NCBI RefSeq assembly: GCF_022811925.1
Contig: NZ_CP065511.1
Location: 799,501-863,500, forward strand
Length of the DNA: 64,000 bases
Source: Cytobacillus oceanisediminis
GTDB taxonomy: Bacteria > Bacillota > Bacilli > Bacillales > Cytobacillaceae
Reading direction: 5' to 3'
Shown: one piece after another, positions 53,174 to 60,654 of the stretch
How positions within the stretch are numbered: position 1 is the stretch's first letter
Layout of the letters: each line of letters opens with the position of its first letter
The notes under the pieces: model-generated
What the model was told of the DNA's origin: nothing
Databases searched by the model: none
The model's input: the letters and a program-made list of their open reading frames with translations, nothing else
Position numbers and translations under genes: made by a program

Positions 53174-54613
53174 ATGTCTCAACAAAAACCAAACAATTTT
53201 TCAAAATGGTATCTTGATACGATTCAAAAAGCCGATTTATTTGATTACACCCCAGTTCGCGGCTGTATTGCCTTTAAGCCGGATGGCTATGAAATATGGG
53301 AACATATTCAGGAAGAGATGGATAAGCGTTTTAAAGAAACCGGTCATCGCAATGCATATTTCCCGATGTTGATTCCAGAATCCTTCTTTCAGAAGGAAAA
53401 GGATCATATTGAAGGATTCTCGCCAGAGCTTCCATGGATAACTGAAGCGGCAGGAGAGAAATTGGAGGAACGTCTGGCACTGCGCCCAACTTCTGAAACC
53501 ATGATCGGACATTTGTATTCAGATTGGATTAAGAGTTATCGGGATCTGCCTGTATTAATCAATCAATGGGCAAATGTATTCCGCTGGGAGAAGAAAACTC
53601 TTCCATTTATCCGCACTTCTGAATTTTTATGGCAGGAAGGCCATACGGCTCATGTGGATGAGGAAGATGCGCGTAAGGAAACCATGCAAATGCTGGCCAT
53701 TTATAAAGAAGTTGTAGAAGGATTACTGGCGATTCCGGTTTATGATGGCCAAAAAACACCGTCAGAACGCTTTGCCGGCGCGGTTGATACTTTTTCCATT
53801 GAAGCGATGATGAAAGATGGAAAAGCTGTGCAGGCAGGTACTTCCCATTACTTAGGTACAAAATTTGCGGAAGCTTTCGATATCAAATATTTGAATAAAG
53901 AAAATAAACACACCTTTGTCCATACAACATCCTGGGGTACGTCTACACGGTTAATTGGCTCCGTCATCATGGTTCATGGAGATGAGCAAGGCCTTGTGCT
54001 GCCTCCAAAAATAGCACCGACTCAAGTTGTGCTGATTCCAGTCGGGCCATGGAAAAAGAACCCGGCCATTATGGAGAAGCTGGATGAAATCTTTGCCGCT
54101 TTAAAAGCAGAAGGAATTCGCGTCCGTCTTGATGATTCCGATCAATCACCAGGCTATAAATTTAATGAGTGGGAGCTAAAAGGCGTACCTGTGCGAATTG
54201 AACTTGGTCCACGTGATTTAGACCAAAATCATGGCTTGATGAAAGCACGTGATCTAGACGAGAAAGTTTCCGTACCATTAGAATCCATTGTAGACAGCAT
54301 AAAAAAAGAGCTTGAAACCATGCAGACTCGTCTATTTGAAAAAGCAAAAGCATTCCGCTCGGAGAATTCGCACACTCATATCGATACAATGGAACAGTTA
54401 GAACAGCACATAGCAGAATCCGAATTAAATGACACCATTCCTGGCTGGATTTTAGCTGGCTGGTGCGGAGAAGACGCATGTGAAGAAAGTGTAAAAGAAA
54501 AAACAAAATTCACAACAAGGAACATTCCGTTCAACCCGCCGGCAACTAAGCACACATGCATCCATTGTGGTAAAGAAGCGAAGCATACGGTTTGGTTTGC
54601 GCGAGCGTATTAA
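53174..54613 (+). CDS. proS: Prolyl-tRNA synthetase, short form
   Basis: A 480-residue class II synthetase of the archaeal/eukaryal-type ProRS group: N-terminal FSKWYLDTIQKADLFDYTPV, motif 1 region (IQEEMDKRFKETGHRNAYFPMLIPES), LRPTSETMIGHLYSDWI, motif 2 RWEKKTLPFIRTSEFLWQEGHTAH, HTTSWGTSTRLIGSVIMVHGDEQGLVLPP (motif 3 region), a C-terminal anticodon domain (VRIELGPRDLDQ) and a final CIHCGKEAKH segment. The INS editing domain of the long bacterial ProRS is absent. AAGGAGG precedes ATG 53174. T-box controlled, so induced by proline starvation. Confidence 0.93.
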   Translation: MSQQKPNNFSKWYLDTIQKADLFDYTPVRGCIAFKPDGYEIWEHIQEEMDKRFKETGHRNAYFPMLIPESFFQKEKDHIEGFSPELPWITEAAGEKLEERLALRPTSETMIGHLYSDWIKSYRDLPVLINQWANVFRWEKKTLPFIRTSEFLWQEGHTAHVDEEDARKETMQMLAIYKEVVEGLLAIPVYDGQKTPSERFAGAVDTFSIEAMMKDGKAVQAGTSHYLGTKFAEAFDIKYLNKENKHTFVHTTSWGTSTRLIGSVIMVHGDEQGLVLPPKIAPTQVVLIPVGPWKKNPAIMEKLDEIFAALKAEGIRVRLDDSDQSPGYKFNEWELKGVPVRIELGPRDLDQNHGLMKARDLDEKVSVPLESIVDSIKKELETMQTRLFEKAKAFRSENSHTHIDTMEQLEQHIAESELNDTIPGWILAGWCGEDACEESVKEKTKFTTRNIPFNPPATKHTCIHCGKEAKHTVWFARAY

Positions 54614-54661
54614 ACTGAGAATGTGAAATATAACGTGATCTTTCAGGGTCAATTATTTTTA

Positions 54662-54690
54662 GGTCCGCCTCACTCAGGCGGCCTTTTTTT
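54662..54690 (+). terminator. Terminator of proS
   Basis: GGTCCGCCT pairs with AGGCGGCC around CACTC, then a run of seven T. Confidence 0.85.
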
Positions 54691-54833
54691 TATGGACGTC
54701 CAGGTTTCACAGTAAAGCATTAAAAAAGGAACTTTAACATATTTTATTAAACTGATTAGTATGTTAAAATCTAAAATGTCTAAAAATTTAGATAACGTTT
54801 TTGGACAATGTTTTAATTTAGGAGGCAGATATT

Positions 54834-54887
54834 ATGACAAACAAATATATTGGCGTGAAAATACTAAGAGGAACAGGTCTAAAATAA
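54834..54887 (+). CDS. Possible leader peptide or truncated gene start (17 aa)
   Basis: ATG 54834 has a very strong site (TTAGGAGG, 54817-54825 region) and encodes MTNKYIGVKILRGTGLK before TAA 54885-54887. It sits 29 bases before the isochorismatase-like start. Either it is an upstream frame that tunes the next gene, or the first codons of a longer protein that was cut by deletion. No tandem rare codons were noted. Confidence 0.35.
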   Translation: MTNKYIGVKILRGTGLK

Positions 54888-54916
54888 TTTTAAAGGTATT
54901 GAAAGGGGAAAATCAT

Positions 54917-55474
54917 TTGAATCAAACCTTATTAATTATTGATGCCCAACAAGAGTTAATTGATGGGAATCTGGAAGAAAGTAAAGTTTTTAATAAAGAG
55001 CAGCTTATTGGGAATATCAATTTAGTGATTGAAAAAGCAAAGCAATCCAGTGTTCCAGTTGTCTTTGTTAGGGATTTAGATGTTGCCGAAGGGAAAGGCA
55101 AAGGATTTCAGGTTCACGAAGAAATTAATGTGCCTGCGGAGACAAAGTTCTTTGATAAAGCTGCAACGAATTCTTTTCATGGAACAGGACTGCTGGATCA
55201 CCTAAAATCTCAAAAGGTCAAGCATGTTGTTATAATGGGGTGCAAAACCCAGCACTGTATAGACAGTGCAGTTAGAACTGCAACTATTAGTGGATTGGAT
55301 GTCACATTAGTAGGTGATGGACATTCAACAACGGACAGCGATGCTTTAAGTGCAGAACAAATTATCAAGCATCATAATAAAACCCTTCATGGCCACTACA
55401 ATGTGGAACACTTTTCAGTTGTCAGAAATGCAGTGGAAGACTTGTTTCATCCGATACATGATTCTTATAGGTAA
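54917..55474 (+). CDS. Isochorismatase-family cysteine hydrolase
   Basis: A 185-residue alpha/beta hydrolase of the nicotinamidase/isochorismatase fold. Catalytic Asp in LLIIDAQQELIDG (residue about 9), Lys near 100-120 (ETKFFDKAATNSFHGT), and Cys in GCKTQHCIDSAVRTATISGLDVTL (about residue 117-122). TTG 54917 has AAAGGGGA upstream and gives the normal family length; the in-frame ATG at 54761 would add about 50 unlikely residues. Likely cleaves an amide or ester of a small metabolite; substrate not known. Confidence 0.85.
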   Translation: MNQTLLIIDAQQELIDGNLEESKVFNKEQLIGNINLVIEKAKQSSVPVVFVRDLDVAEGKGKGFQVHEEINVPAETKFFDKAATNSFHGTGLLDHLKSQKVKHVVIMGCKTQHCIDSAVRTATISGLDVTLVGDGHSTTDSDALSAEQIIKHHNKTLHGHYNVEHFSVVRNAVEDLFHPIHDSYR

Positions 55475-55500
55475 TTTGAAATTATAGTATAGCATTAGAT

Positions 55501-55530
55501 TCCCAATTTCTTACTAAGAAATTGGGATAT
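55501..55530. terminator. Terminator hairpin between convergent genes
   Basis: TCCCAATTTCTT pairs with AAGAAATTGGGA around ACT, with A/T-rich flanks on both sides. Confidence 0.65.
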
Positions 55531-55588
55531 TTAATTTGCGAAAGAAACACATTAATGATAGTAGAAGGATGAAAGAATTTCCCGAATT

Positions 55589-56164
55589 TCAAGAATGCCA
55601 TCCTCGTTTTTTTTCCTCATTTTTTGCTTTGAGAATCCATTTAATGAACTGTTCCCGATCGTATAAGCGGATATGATTTGCTTTAGCAAATTCAATTGCT
55701 TGATGGGCGAAGCGCTCGTTTGTGATGACCCAGCATTCAGCATCATCATAAATATCCATTTGTCTTAACGTTTTTTGGATTAGGCGTATTCCGACTTCTC
55801 TTTTATGGCTTTTGACTTTTACAATCACTTGATTGCCAGTTGGAGAGGTCAGTAAAAAACTTATATCCGGATTTTTATCAATCGGTTTAGTAACTGTATA
55901 ACCTAGTTTGGATAATAGCGAGATGGTGAAGTCCTCTAATTGTTCATCTGAAAGTTTGCGGATTACCCAGATTTCGGAATCCACTTGCCTTTTCTGATCC
56001 CGGCGGAACCAAAACAATCCGTAAACAAGATAAAAAATTACCCCTCCCAGAAAAGTCAGAAATGTATTTTCCAAATGGTTCGTGTTTATAAATACAATTA
56101 TCGGCACCAGGATGATCACAATCCAAAGTATTAGATGTTGACGGTCGTTCAAGCTAAAATACAT
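55589..56164 (-). CDS. Membrane-anchored Mrr-like restriction endonuclease-fold protein
   Basis: A 191-residue protein: two hydrophobic helices at the N-terminus (LILWIVIILVPIIVF, FLTFLGGVIFYLVYGLFWF), then a cytosolic PD-(D/E)xK domain. Visible parts of the nuclease core: LEDFTISLLSKLGYTV, NPDISFLL with the Asp, IVKVKSHK in the position of the (D/E/Q)xK strand, and IRLIQKTLRQMDIY; WVITNERFAHQAIEFAKANHIRLYDREQFIKWI is typical of the Mrr_cat C-terminus. The first acidic residue of (D/E)xK reads Val, so activity is uncertain. It may act in phage defence or DNA turnover. Confidence 0.75.
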   Translation of the reverse strand: MYFSLNDRQHLILWIVIILVPIIVFINTNHLENTFLTFLGGVIFYLVYGLFWFRRDQKRQVDSEIWVIRKLSDEQLEDFTISLLSKLGYTVTKPIDKNPDISFLLTSPTGNQVIVKVKSHKREVGIRLIQKTLRQMDIYDDAECWVITNERFAHQAIEFAKANHIRLYDREQFIKWILKAKNEEKKRGWHS

Positions 56165-56246
56165 CCCTTCATTTAAAAATCTTCTAATCTTGTTATATCA
56201 CAAATCATTTGAGCGGCAACACAGCAGGCTGTAAGAAATAGGATAA

Positions 56247-56459
56247 TCTAATAGTTTTGGAAAAGCAGAAGTATTTAGGGATTATCTGCGGTCCCATCCT
56301 GCTGAAGCAGCAAGGTACACTAGTTTCAAGGAAGAATTAGCAAAAAGGTTTGATAACACAAGCGAGTATAGCAAAGCGAAAAAAACATTTGTGAAGGAAA
56401 TGGAGCAGAAGGCACTTGCTTGGTTTGCGGAAGGAGGAAAATTAAATGTAGAGGAATAG
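56247..56459 (+). pseudogene. C-terminal remnant of a GrpB-family (UPF0157) gene
   Basis: A plus-strand frame ends at TAG 56457-56459 with the end of a GrpB-type nucleotidyltransferase-fold protein: FRDYLRSHPAEAARYTSFK, then EELAKRFDNT and KKTFVKEMEQKALAW. The frame opens at a stop at 56244-56246, so the N-terminal two thirds with the catalytic residues are gone. No ribosome site precedes it. It is not likely to be functional. Confidence 0.65.
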
Positions 56460-56508
56460 CAATATGCTCTCATTTCTTCACAAATATGGCATTAGGCTAA
56501 AAGGATTT

Positions 56509-56718
56509 TTAATGACAGCCAATGTGCTTAACAAAATTTTGGTATGCTTTTGCAGTAATCATAGAAATCAAATAAATGCTTATGAATGAAGCAACAGATA
56601 CGAAGAGTATATATATTGCTGTATAAGGTTTAGGACTATCCATATTGAAAAAGGCAAATATAGTTATTAACAATGAAAGTCCTATTGCTTTTGCGGTGTG
56701 TTTATTTTGGGTGCTCAT
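56509..56718 (-). CDS. Small two-helix membrane protein (69 aa)
   Basis: A 69-residue protein with two transmembrane helices (AIGLSLLITIFAFFNM and AIYILFVSVASFISIYLISM) and a short basic tail. GAAAGGAGG lies 8 bases before the ATG, which supports it as a real gene. The first residues, MSTQNKHTAKA, are hydrophilic. I do not recognise the family; such proteins are common in Bacillus as stress or signalling membrane peptides. Confidence 0.7.
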   Translation of the reverse strand: MSTQNKHTAKAIGLSLLITIFAFFNMDSPKPYTAIYILFVSVASFISIYLISMITAKAYQNFVKHIGCH

Positions 56719-56869
56719 AAAATCCTCCTTTCGATTAATCTCAATAACTGCCTGTTAGTTAAATATCATATATTTATATATTAACATATAATTCCATAAA
56801 TTCCTTTTGAAGGATTTATCTTCAAAATACCGAATAAAATTAGGAAAGTCTTATATTTAGGAGATTACT

Positions 56870-57319
56870 ATGGGTTATGTAATGGATTTAAGAAAAATAG
56901 TTGGAAGCCGTCCTCTTGTTATTACTGGAGCGAGTGTTATCCTTTTGGATAAGAATAATAGGCTGTTATTACAATTAAGGAAGGATAATAACTGCTGGGG
57001 ATTGGCGGGAGGTTCTCTGGAGCCCGGAGAAACATTGGAAGAGGTGGCTAAGAGAGAGCTGCTTGAAGAAACTGGGTTAACAGCAAATGATCTGCGGTTG
57101 TTTAATATTTATTCAGGAGATGAATTTTACTATAAATATCCTCACGGTGATGAAGTATATAATGTCATTACCGCCTATATCTGCACCGACTATGATGGAG
57201 ATCTTACAATCGATTACGAAGAGGTTAATGGTTTACGCTTTTTTCATGTTCATGAAATTCCCTCGAATATAAGTCCTCCAGATCGTAAAGTGATTAAGGA
57301 TTATATTAATTCCATATAG
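56870..57319 (+). CDS. NUDIX hydrolase
   Basis: A 149-residue nucleotide pyrophosphohydrolase-type protein. The Nudix box GGSLEPGETLEEVAKRELLE followed by ETGL matches GX5EX7REUXEEXGU (about residues 46-69). The start VILLDKNNRLLLQLRKDNN and EVNGLRFFHVHEIPSNI are common to MutT-like proteins. It probably cleans or hydrolyses a nucleoside diphosphate derivative. AGGAG lies 6 bases before ATG 56870; ATG 56882 is an alternative. Confidence 0.88.
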   Translation: MGYVMDLRKIVGSRPLVITGASVILLDKNNRLLLQLRKDNNCWGLAGGSLEPGETLEEVAKRELLEETGLTANDLRLFNIYSGDEFYYKYPHGDEVYNVITAYICTDYDGDLTIDYEEVNGLRFFHVHEIPSNISPPDRKVIKDYINSI

Positions 57320-57520
57320 AAAGGAGTTCCCAGGCGGAGCTCTTTTTTCTTCGCTGAAAAACATGGAATTTTGGGATAATTTTCTATCTGAAACATGGTA
57401 AGATTAGTTTGGAAGGAGTGAGCGCAGAAATAATTATTTTTTTAATGTTTGATGATACTGAAGGATTTGTTCAAAAAATGAAAAGTATAAATTTCGTTAA
57501 TATAAAAAGGAAGTTTGAAA

Positions 57521-58177
57521 ATGGAAAAAAACAAGAAGTTTTTGGCGGTACTGCTAACAGTAGCATTATCAGGTGTACTGGCTGCTTGTGCAGACTCATT
57601 TGAAGAATCGAGCAGCCAGCCAGTTAGTAACAGCTCCGCTCAAGATAAAGATGGCGGCTCAATGGATAAGGATTCTGCAGATTCAGAGGAAAATGAAGCA
57701 GAAAACTCTTCTGGCAGCAGTGATACCACACAGCTCAGTGAACAAGAAGATACAGACAATTCATCCGCAGTCTCAAATGATGGAGAGTCAGCTGAGTCCA
57801 GCAATGATCAAAGTGAAAATCTTGAAAGTAATAAGGATGAATATCTCAAGAAACTAAACAAAATGGAAGAAGCGGACAGATACGCAGAAGCCAAGACAAC
57901 CACGGCAGAATTGGTGGAACAAGAGGCAGAAAGATATAGAACTTGGGATGAGGAATTAAACAAAATTTATGGTCTGTTAGAAGAGCAGCTTGATAAAGTA
58001 CAGATGGACCAACTAAGAGAAGAACAGCGGAACTGGATCCAACAAAGAGATGAAACTGCGAAAAAGTCTTCTCTAAAATACAAAGGCGGATCGATGGAGC
58101 CATTGGAATATGTAGCTGCACAAGCAAGTCTTACAAGAGAGAGGTGTTATTTGTTAGTTGCAAAGTATATGAAGTAA
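57521..58177 (+). CDS. LprI-like (DUF1311) lipoprotein
   Basis: A 218-residue lipoprotein (VLAAC, Cys23). A long Ser/Asp/Glu-rich linker (about residues 30-105) is followed by a DUF1311 domain: YRTWDEELNKIYGLLEEQL, MDQLREEQRNWIQQRDETAKK and ASLTRERCYLL. This is the LprI lysozyme-inhibitor type, so it may protect the cell wall against muramidases or bind the envelope. ATG 57521 is preferred with AAAAGGAAG upstream. It is a single-gene unit with a terminator. Confidence 0.85.
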   Translation: MEKNKKFLAVLLTVALSGVLAACADSFEESSSQPVSNSSAQDKDGGSMDKDSADSEENEAENSSGSSDTTQLSEQEDTDNSSAVSNDGESAESSNDQSENLESNKDEYLKKLNKMEEADRYAEAKTTTAELVEQEAERYRTWDEELNKIYGLLEEQLDKVQMDQLREEQRNWIQQRDETAKKSSLKYKGGSMEPLEYVAAQASLTRERCYLLVAKYMK

Positions 58178-58242
58178 GTTAACACTGACGAGTATGTTGA
58201 TTCTTCAAATTCCTCAACCCCTCTGTACTACATAAATGGGTG

Positions 58243-58284
58243 AAAGAGCTGTAGATCCAATAGGGAATGGCAGCTCTTTTTTCT
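58243..58284 (+). terminator. Terminator after LprI-like gene
   Basis: AAAGAGCTG (58243-58251) pairs with CAGCTCTTT (58271-58279), then TTTCTTC. Confidence 0.75.
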
Positions 58285-58361
58285 TCTTCGACAGACGGGG
58301 CAGTGTAATGGAGTGAAATTTTATTGATTACTAGATTTAATTCAGAGAAGGGGTTATAAGG

Positions 58362-59186
58362 TTGGAATGTAAAGAGATCACTAAATATTACTTGATTAAT
58401 GCTTTTACAAAAGAAGAGTTTAAGGGCAATCCCGCATCTGTTGTTTTACTGACAGCAGACAAATCTGAAGGATGGATGAAGTCATTTGCAAAAGAAATTA
58501 AACAGCCAATTACAGCTTTTATTTCGTTAACAAATGATAATGCATACCAGCTTAGATGGTTTACCCCCACTCAAGAAATAGATTTATGCGGACATGGAAC
58601 ATTGGGGGCTGCCCATATTTTGTGGAGTGAGGGTATTGTAAGGGAGACAGCAATCAATTTTCATACTAAATCAGGCATTCTTAAAACTGAATTGTCAGGG
58701 CATCAGATTATGATGAGATTGAAGATAAAAGAATCCTGTCCAATCAAGGTAAGTGATAAACTTCAACAGGTTTTTAATTTCCCTATCAAAGCTGCTGCCT
58801 GGGCAGAGGATCGGTATATTATTGAATTTGAGAATGAAAATATAATTCATAATGTCGAAGCAGATTATGAATTAATAAAGGAGCTAAATGGCCCAGGAAT
58901 CATAATTACCAGCCGGGGATTGGGGAAGTATGATTTTGTTTCAAGATACTTCGCTCCCAAGATTGGAATTAAAGAGGACTTTGTTACTGGTTCAGCACAC
59001 TGTGCATTAGCCTCTTATTGGAGTAAGCTTCTTAACAAAGCAGATTTTACCGCTTATCAGGATTCAGAGCGTGGGGGTGAAATAAAATTAAGAGTGGTGG
59101 AGGGCACTGTTGAACTGATAGGGGAATGCGTAACTCTTTTAAGGGGACAGATATGTATTGGCAGCGAAAATAATATAGTTACTTAA
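58362..59186 (+). CDS. PhzF family isomerase-like protein (copy 2)
   Basis: A 274-residue PhzF-fold protein from TTG 58362. YYLINAFTKEEFKGNPASVVLL, the RWFTPTQEIDLCGHGTLGAAHILW segment and KEDFVTGSAHCALASYWSKLL are shared with the gene at 18003. In the place of the first copy's NNLAETAFFV this one reads EIKQPITAFI, so the catalytic Glu is not conserved there. It may have another reaction or none. A terminator follows at 59236. Confidence 0.82.
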   Translation: MECKEITKYYLINAFTKEEFKGNPASVVLLTADKSEGWMKSFAKEIKQPITAFISLTNDNAYQLRWFTPTQEIDLCGHGTLGAAHILWSEGIVRETAINFHTKSGILKTELSGHQIMMRLKIKESCPIKVSDKLQQVFNFPIKAAAWAEDRYIIEFENENIIHNVEADYELIKELNGPGIIITSRGLGKYDFVSRYFAPKIGIKEDFVTGSAHCALASYWSKLLNKADFTAYQDSERGGEIKLRVVEGTVELIGECVTLLRGQICIGSENNIVT

Positions 59187-59235
59187 TAGATAATTCCTCA
59201 TTGTTGAACCATCATTGTTAAGGTGTTGTTAACAT

Positions 59236-59266
59236 AAACTTGATCAATTGTGGATCAAGTTTTTTC
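59236..59266 (+). terminator. Terminator after the second PhzF gene
   Basis: AAACTTGATC (59236-59245) pairs with GATCAAGTTT (59253-59262), then TTT. Confidence 0.8.
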
Positions 59267-59407
59267 AGAGGGAGTCGAAGTTGGCTTGTTACATAGGTTT
59301 GATAATTTTTCACTGTATATGAAACCCTCAGTGTAAAAGACGGAATAAATTAAAAATTGAAACAATTTAAAGTTTCAACCGTATATTTAGGTAAATGAGG
59401 TGTGGAG

Positions 59408-59704
59408 TTGAAGTATCTAATTATCGGAATCGTTTTATCAATAACTGGTGTTTTATTATTTTTTGGTTTTTGGGGATTAAGTAAGGCTTACTTAGTGACA
59501 GGAGCAATTGGATTGTTTTTTATAGCCATGTCTGTACTTATGTCAGGTTTAATAGCTGGCCCCCACCGGATGAGGGCAGGCTTAGAAGCATCAGATTCTC
59601 CTGGCGAAAGGCAGAAACGAAAAAGAACAAGCATCGGCTCAGTTTTAATTGGTCTGCCAAATATTATGACTGCGCTGCTTCTTTATCTTTTCTTAACTAT
59701 ATAA
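59408..59704 (+). CDS. DUF5316-like small membrane protein
   Basis: A 98-residue protein with three hydrophobic helices (YLIIGIVLSITGVLLFFGFW; AIGLFFIAMSVLMSGLIAG; GLPNIMTALLLYLFL) and a basic polar loop (MRAGLEASDSPGERQKRKRT). The layout fits the DUF5316 family of Bacillus as I recall it. The TTG at 59408 with GAGG 7 bases before it is preferred over GTG 59402. It appears to be followed by another small membrane gene after 42 bases. Confidence 0.6.
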   Translation: MKYLIIGIVLSITGVLLFFGFWGLSKAYLVTGAIGLFFIAMSVLMSGLIAGPHRMRAGLEASDSPGERQKRKRTSIGSVLIGLPNIMTALLLYLFLTI

Positions 59705-59746
59705 GAGTTTATCAATAAAGCCTTTTTAACTAGGGGGATTTAACCT

Positions 59747-59920
59747 ATGTGGTGGCTAGTGATTTTTATTGTTGGAATTATACTATTTGCCTTATTTATT
59801 GATTGGAGACGCAAGAAAAACAATAATAACCCTCCTGTCCCAACAAATCCTAACGCAAAACCAGGAGAAAGTTCAAATTATATGATGGGAGATAATAAAG
59901 ACACAGGAGGATTTCAATAA
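59747..59920 (+). CDS. Small single-helix membrane protein (57 aa)
   Basis: ATG 59747 has AGGGGGA a few bases upstream and the frame ends at TAA 59918-59920. One N-terminal helix (WWLVIFIVGIILFALFIDW) is followed by RRKKNNNN and a Pro/Asn-rich hydrophilic tail that ends GDNKDTGGFQ. It is likely membrane-anchored with the tail in the cytosol. It forms a short operon with the DUF5316-like gene and is not recognised. Confidence 0.6.
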   Translation: MWWLVIFIVGIILFALFIDWRRKKNNNNPPVPTNPNAKPGESSNYMMGDNKDTGGFQ

Positions 59921-59986
59921 TTTCATGAACTAATTGTTAACAAACGCAGCTGCCAATCCAGGTGGCTTGTAATCAGGTACGGAACC

Positions 59987-60020
59987 GGCACTTATCCGCA
60001 AAAGGGTAAGTGCCTTTATT
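59987..60020 (+). terminator. Terminator before the sigma factor gene
   Basis: GGCACTTATCC pairs with GGGTAAGTGCC around GCAAAA, then TTTATT. Confidence 0.8.
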
Positions 60021-60040
60021 CTAAAAAAGATATAGAAAAA

Positions 60041-60066
60041 TGAAACCTATATCTAACTCATTCGTC
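60041..60066 (+). promoter_or_regulatory. ECF-type promoter of the sigma factor operon
   Basis: TGAAAC (60041-60046), 16 bases, CGTC (60063-60066). This is the SigW/SigX/SigV-type -35/-10 pair of Bacillus ECF promoters and lies directly upstream of an ECF gene, so self-regulation is likely. The start codon is 33 bases further on. Confidence 0.75.
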
Positions 60067-60099
60067 TTAGCATCAAAGTGAAAATGGGGTGGGGAGTGT

Positions 60100-60654
60100 G
60101 TGAGAAAGGTCAGGGATGAAGGCCCATTAGAAAATCGCGATGCTTGGCTGGAGTTTATCATGGATGAGTACGGTGAAAGGCTCACAAAGCTGGTTTATAA
60201 CTATGTGAAGGACTGGAAGCTGGCGGAAGATATTGTTCAGGATGTATTCATTGCGTGCTACAAAAATTTTGACAAAATCGATGAAGTGATCTCCTTTAAA
60301 TCATGGATTTATCGATTGACTATTAATAAATCAAAAGATGTCTTGAAGAGTTATGCGTTTCGAAAAGTAGTGATGAATTCAAGCCTGTTTGCTCTTTTTT
60401 CTTCAAAAGAATTGTCGCCGGAAAAGGATCTGCTGAAGCGCAGCGAGGAAGAATTTCTTTCCTTATGTGTATTGTCTTTGCCTGTAAAGTACCGGGAAGT
60501 GGTTACTCTCTATTATTATGAAGAATGTTCGATTGAAGAGATCCAAGGAATATTAGGCGTGAACCACAATACGATCAAAACCAGACTGAGCAGAGGCAGG
60601 TTGAAACTGAAAAAAATGATGGAGAGGTGGGGATATAATGGAGAGCAAGCTTAA
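60100..60654 (+). CDS. ECF-type RNA polymerase sigma factor
   Basis: A 184-residue sigma factor from GTG 60100. Region 2: WLEFIMDEYGERLTKLVYNYVKDWKLAEDIVQDVFIACYKNFDK (two stretches), with DKIDEVISFKSWIYRLTINKSKDVLKS. Region 4: LPVKYREVVTLYYYEECSIEEIQGILGV and HNTIKTRLSRGRLKLKKMM, the helix-turn-helix for the -35. It overlaps the next gene by 17 bases. The promoter just upstream fits its own class, so it should be held by a membrane partner and released by an outside signal. Confidence 0.93.
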   Translation: MRKVRDEGPLENRDAWLEFIMDEYGERLTKLVYNYVKDWKLAEDIVQDVFIACYKNFDKIDEVISFKSWIYRLTINKSKDVLKSYAFRKVVMNSSLFALFSSKELSPEKDLLKRSEEEFLSLCVLSLPVKYREVVTLYYYEECSIEEIQGILGVNHNTIKTRLSRGRLKLKKMMERWGYNGEQA

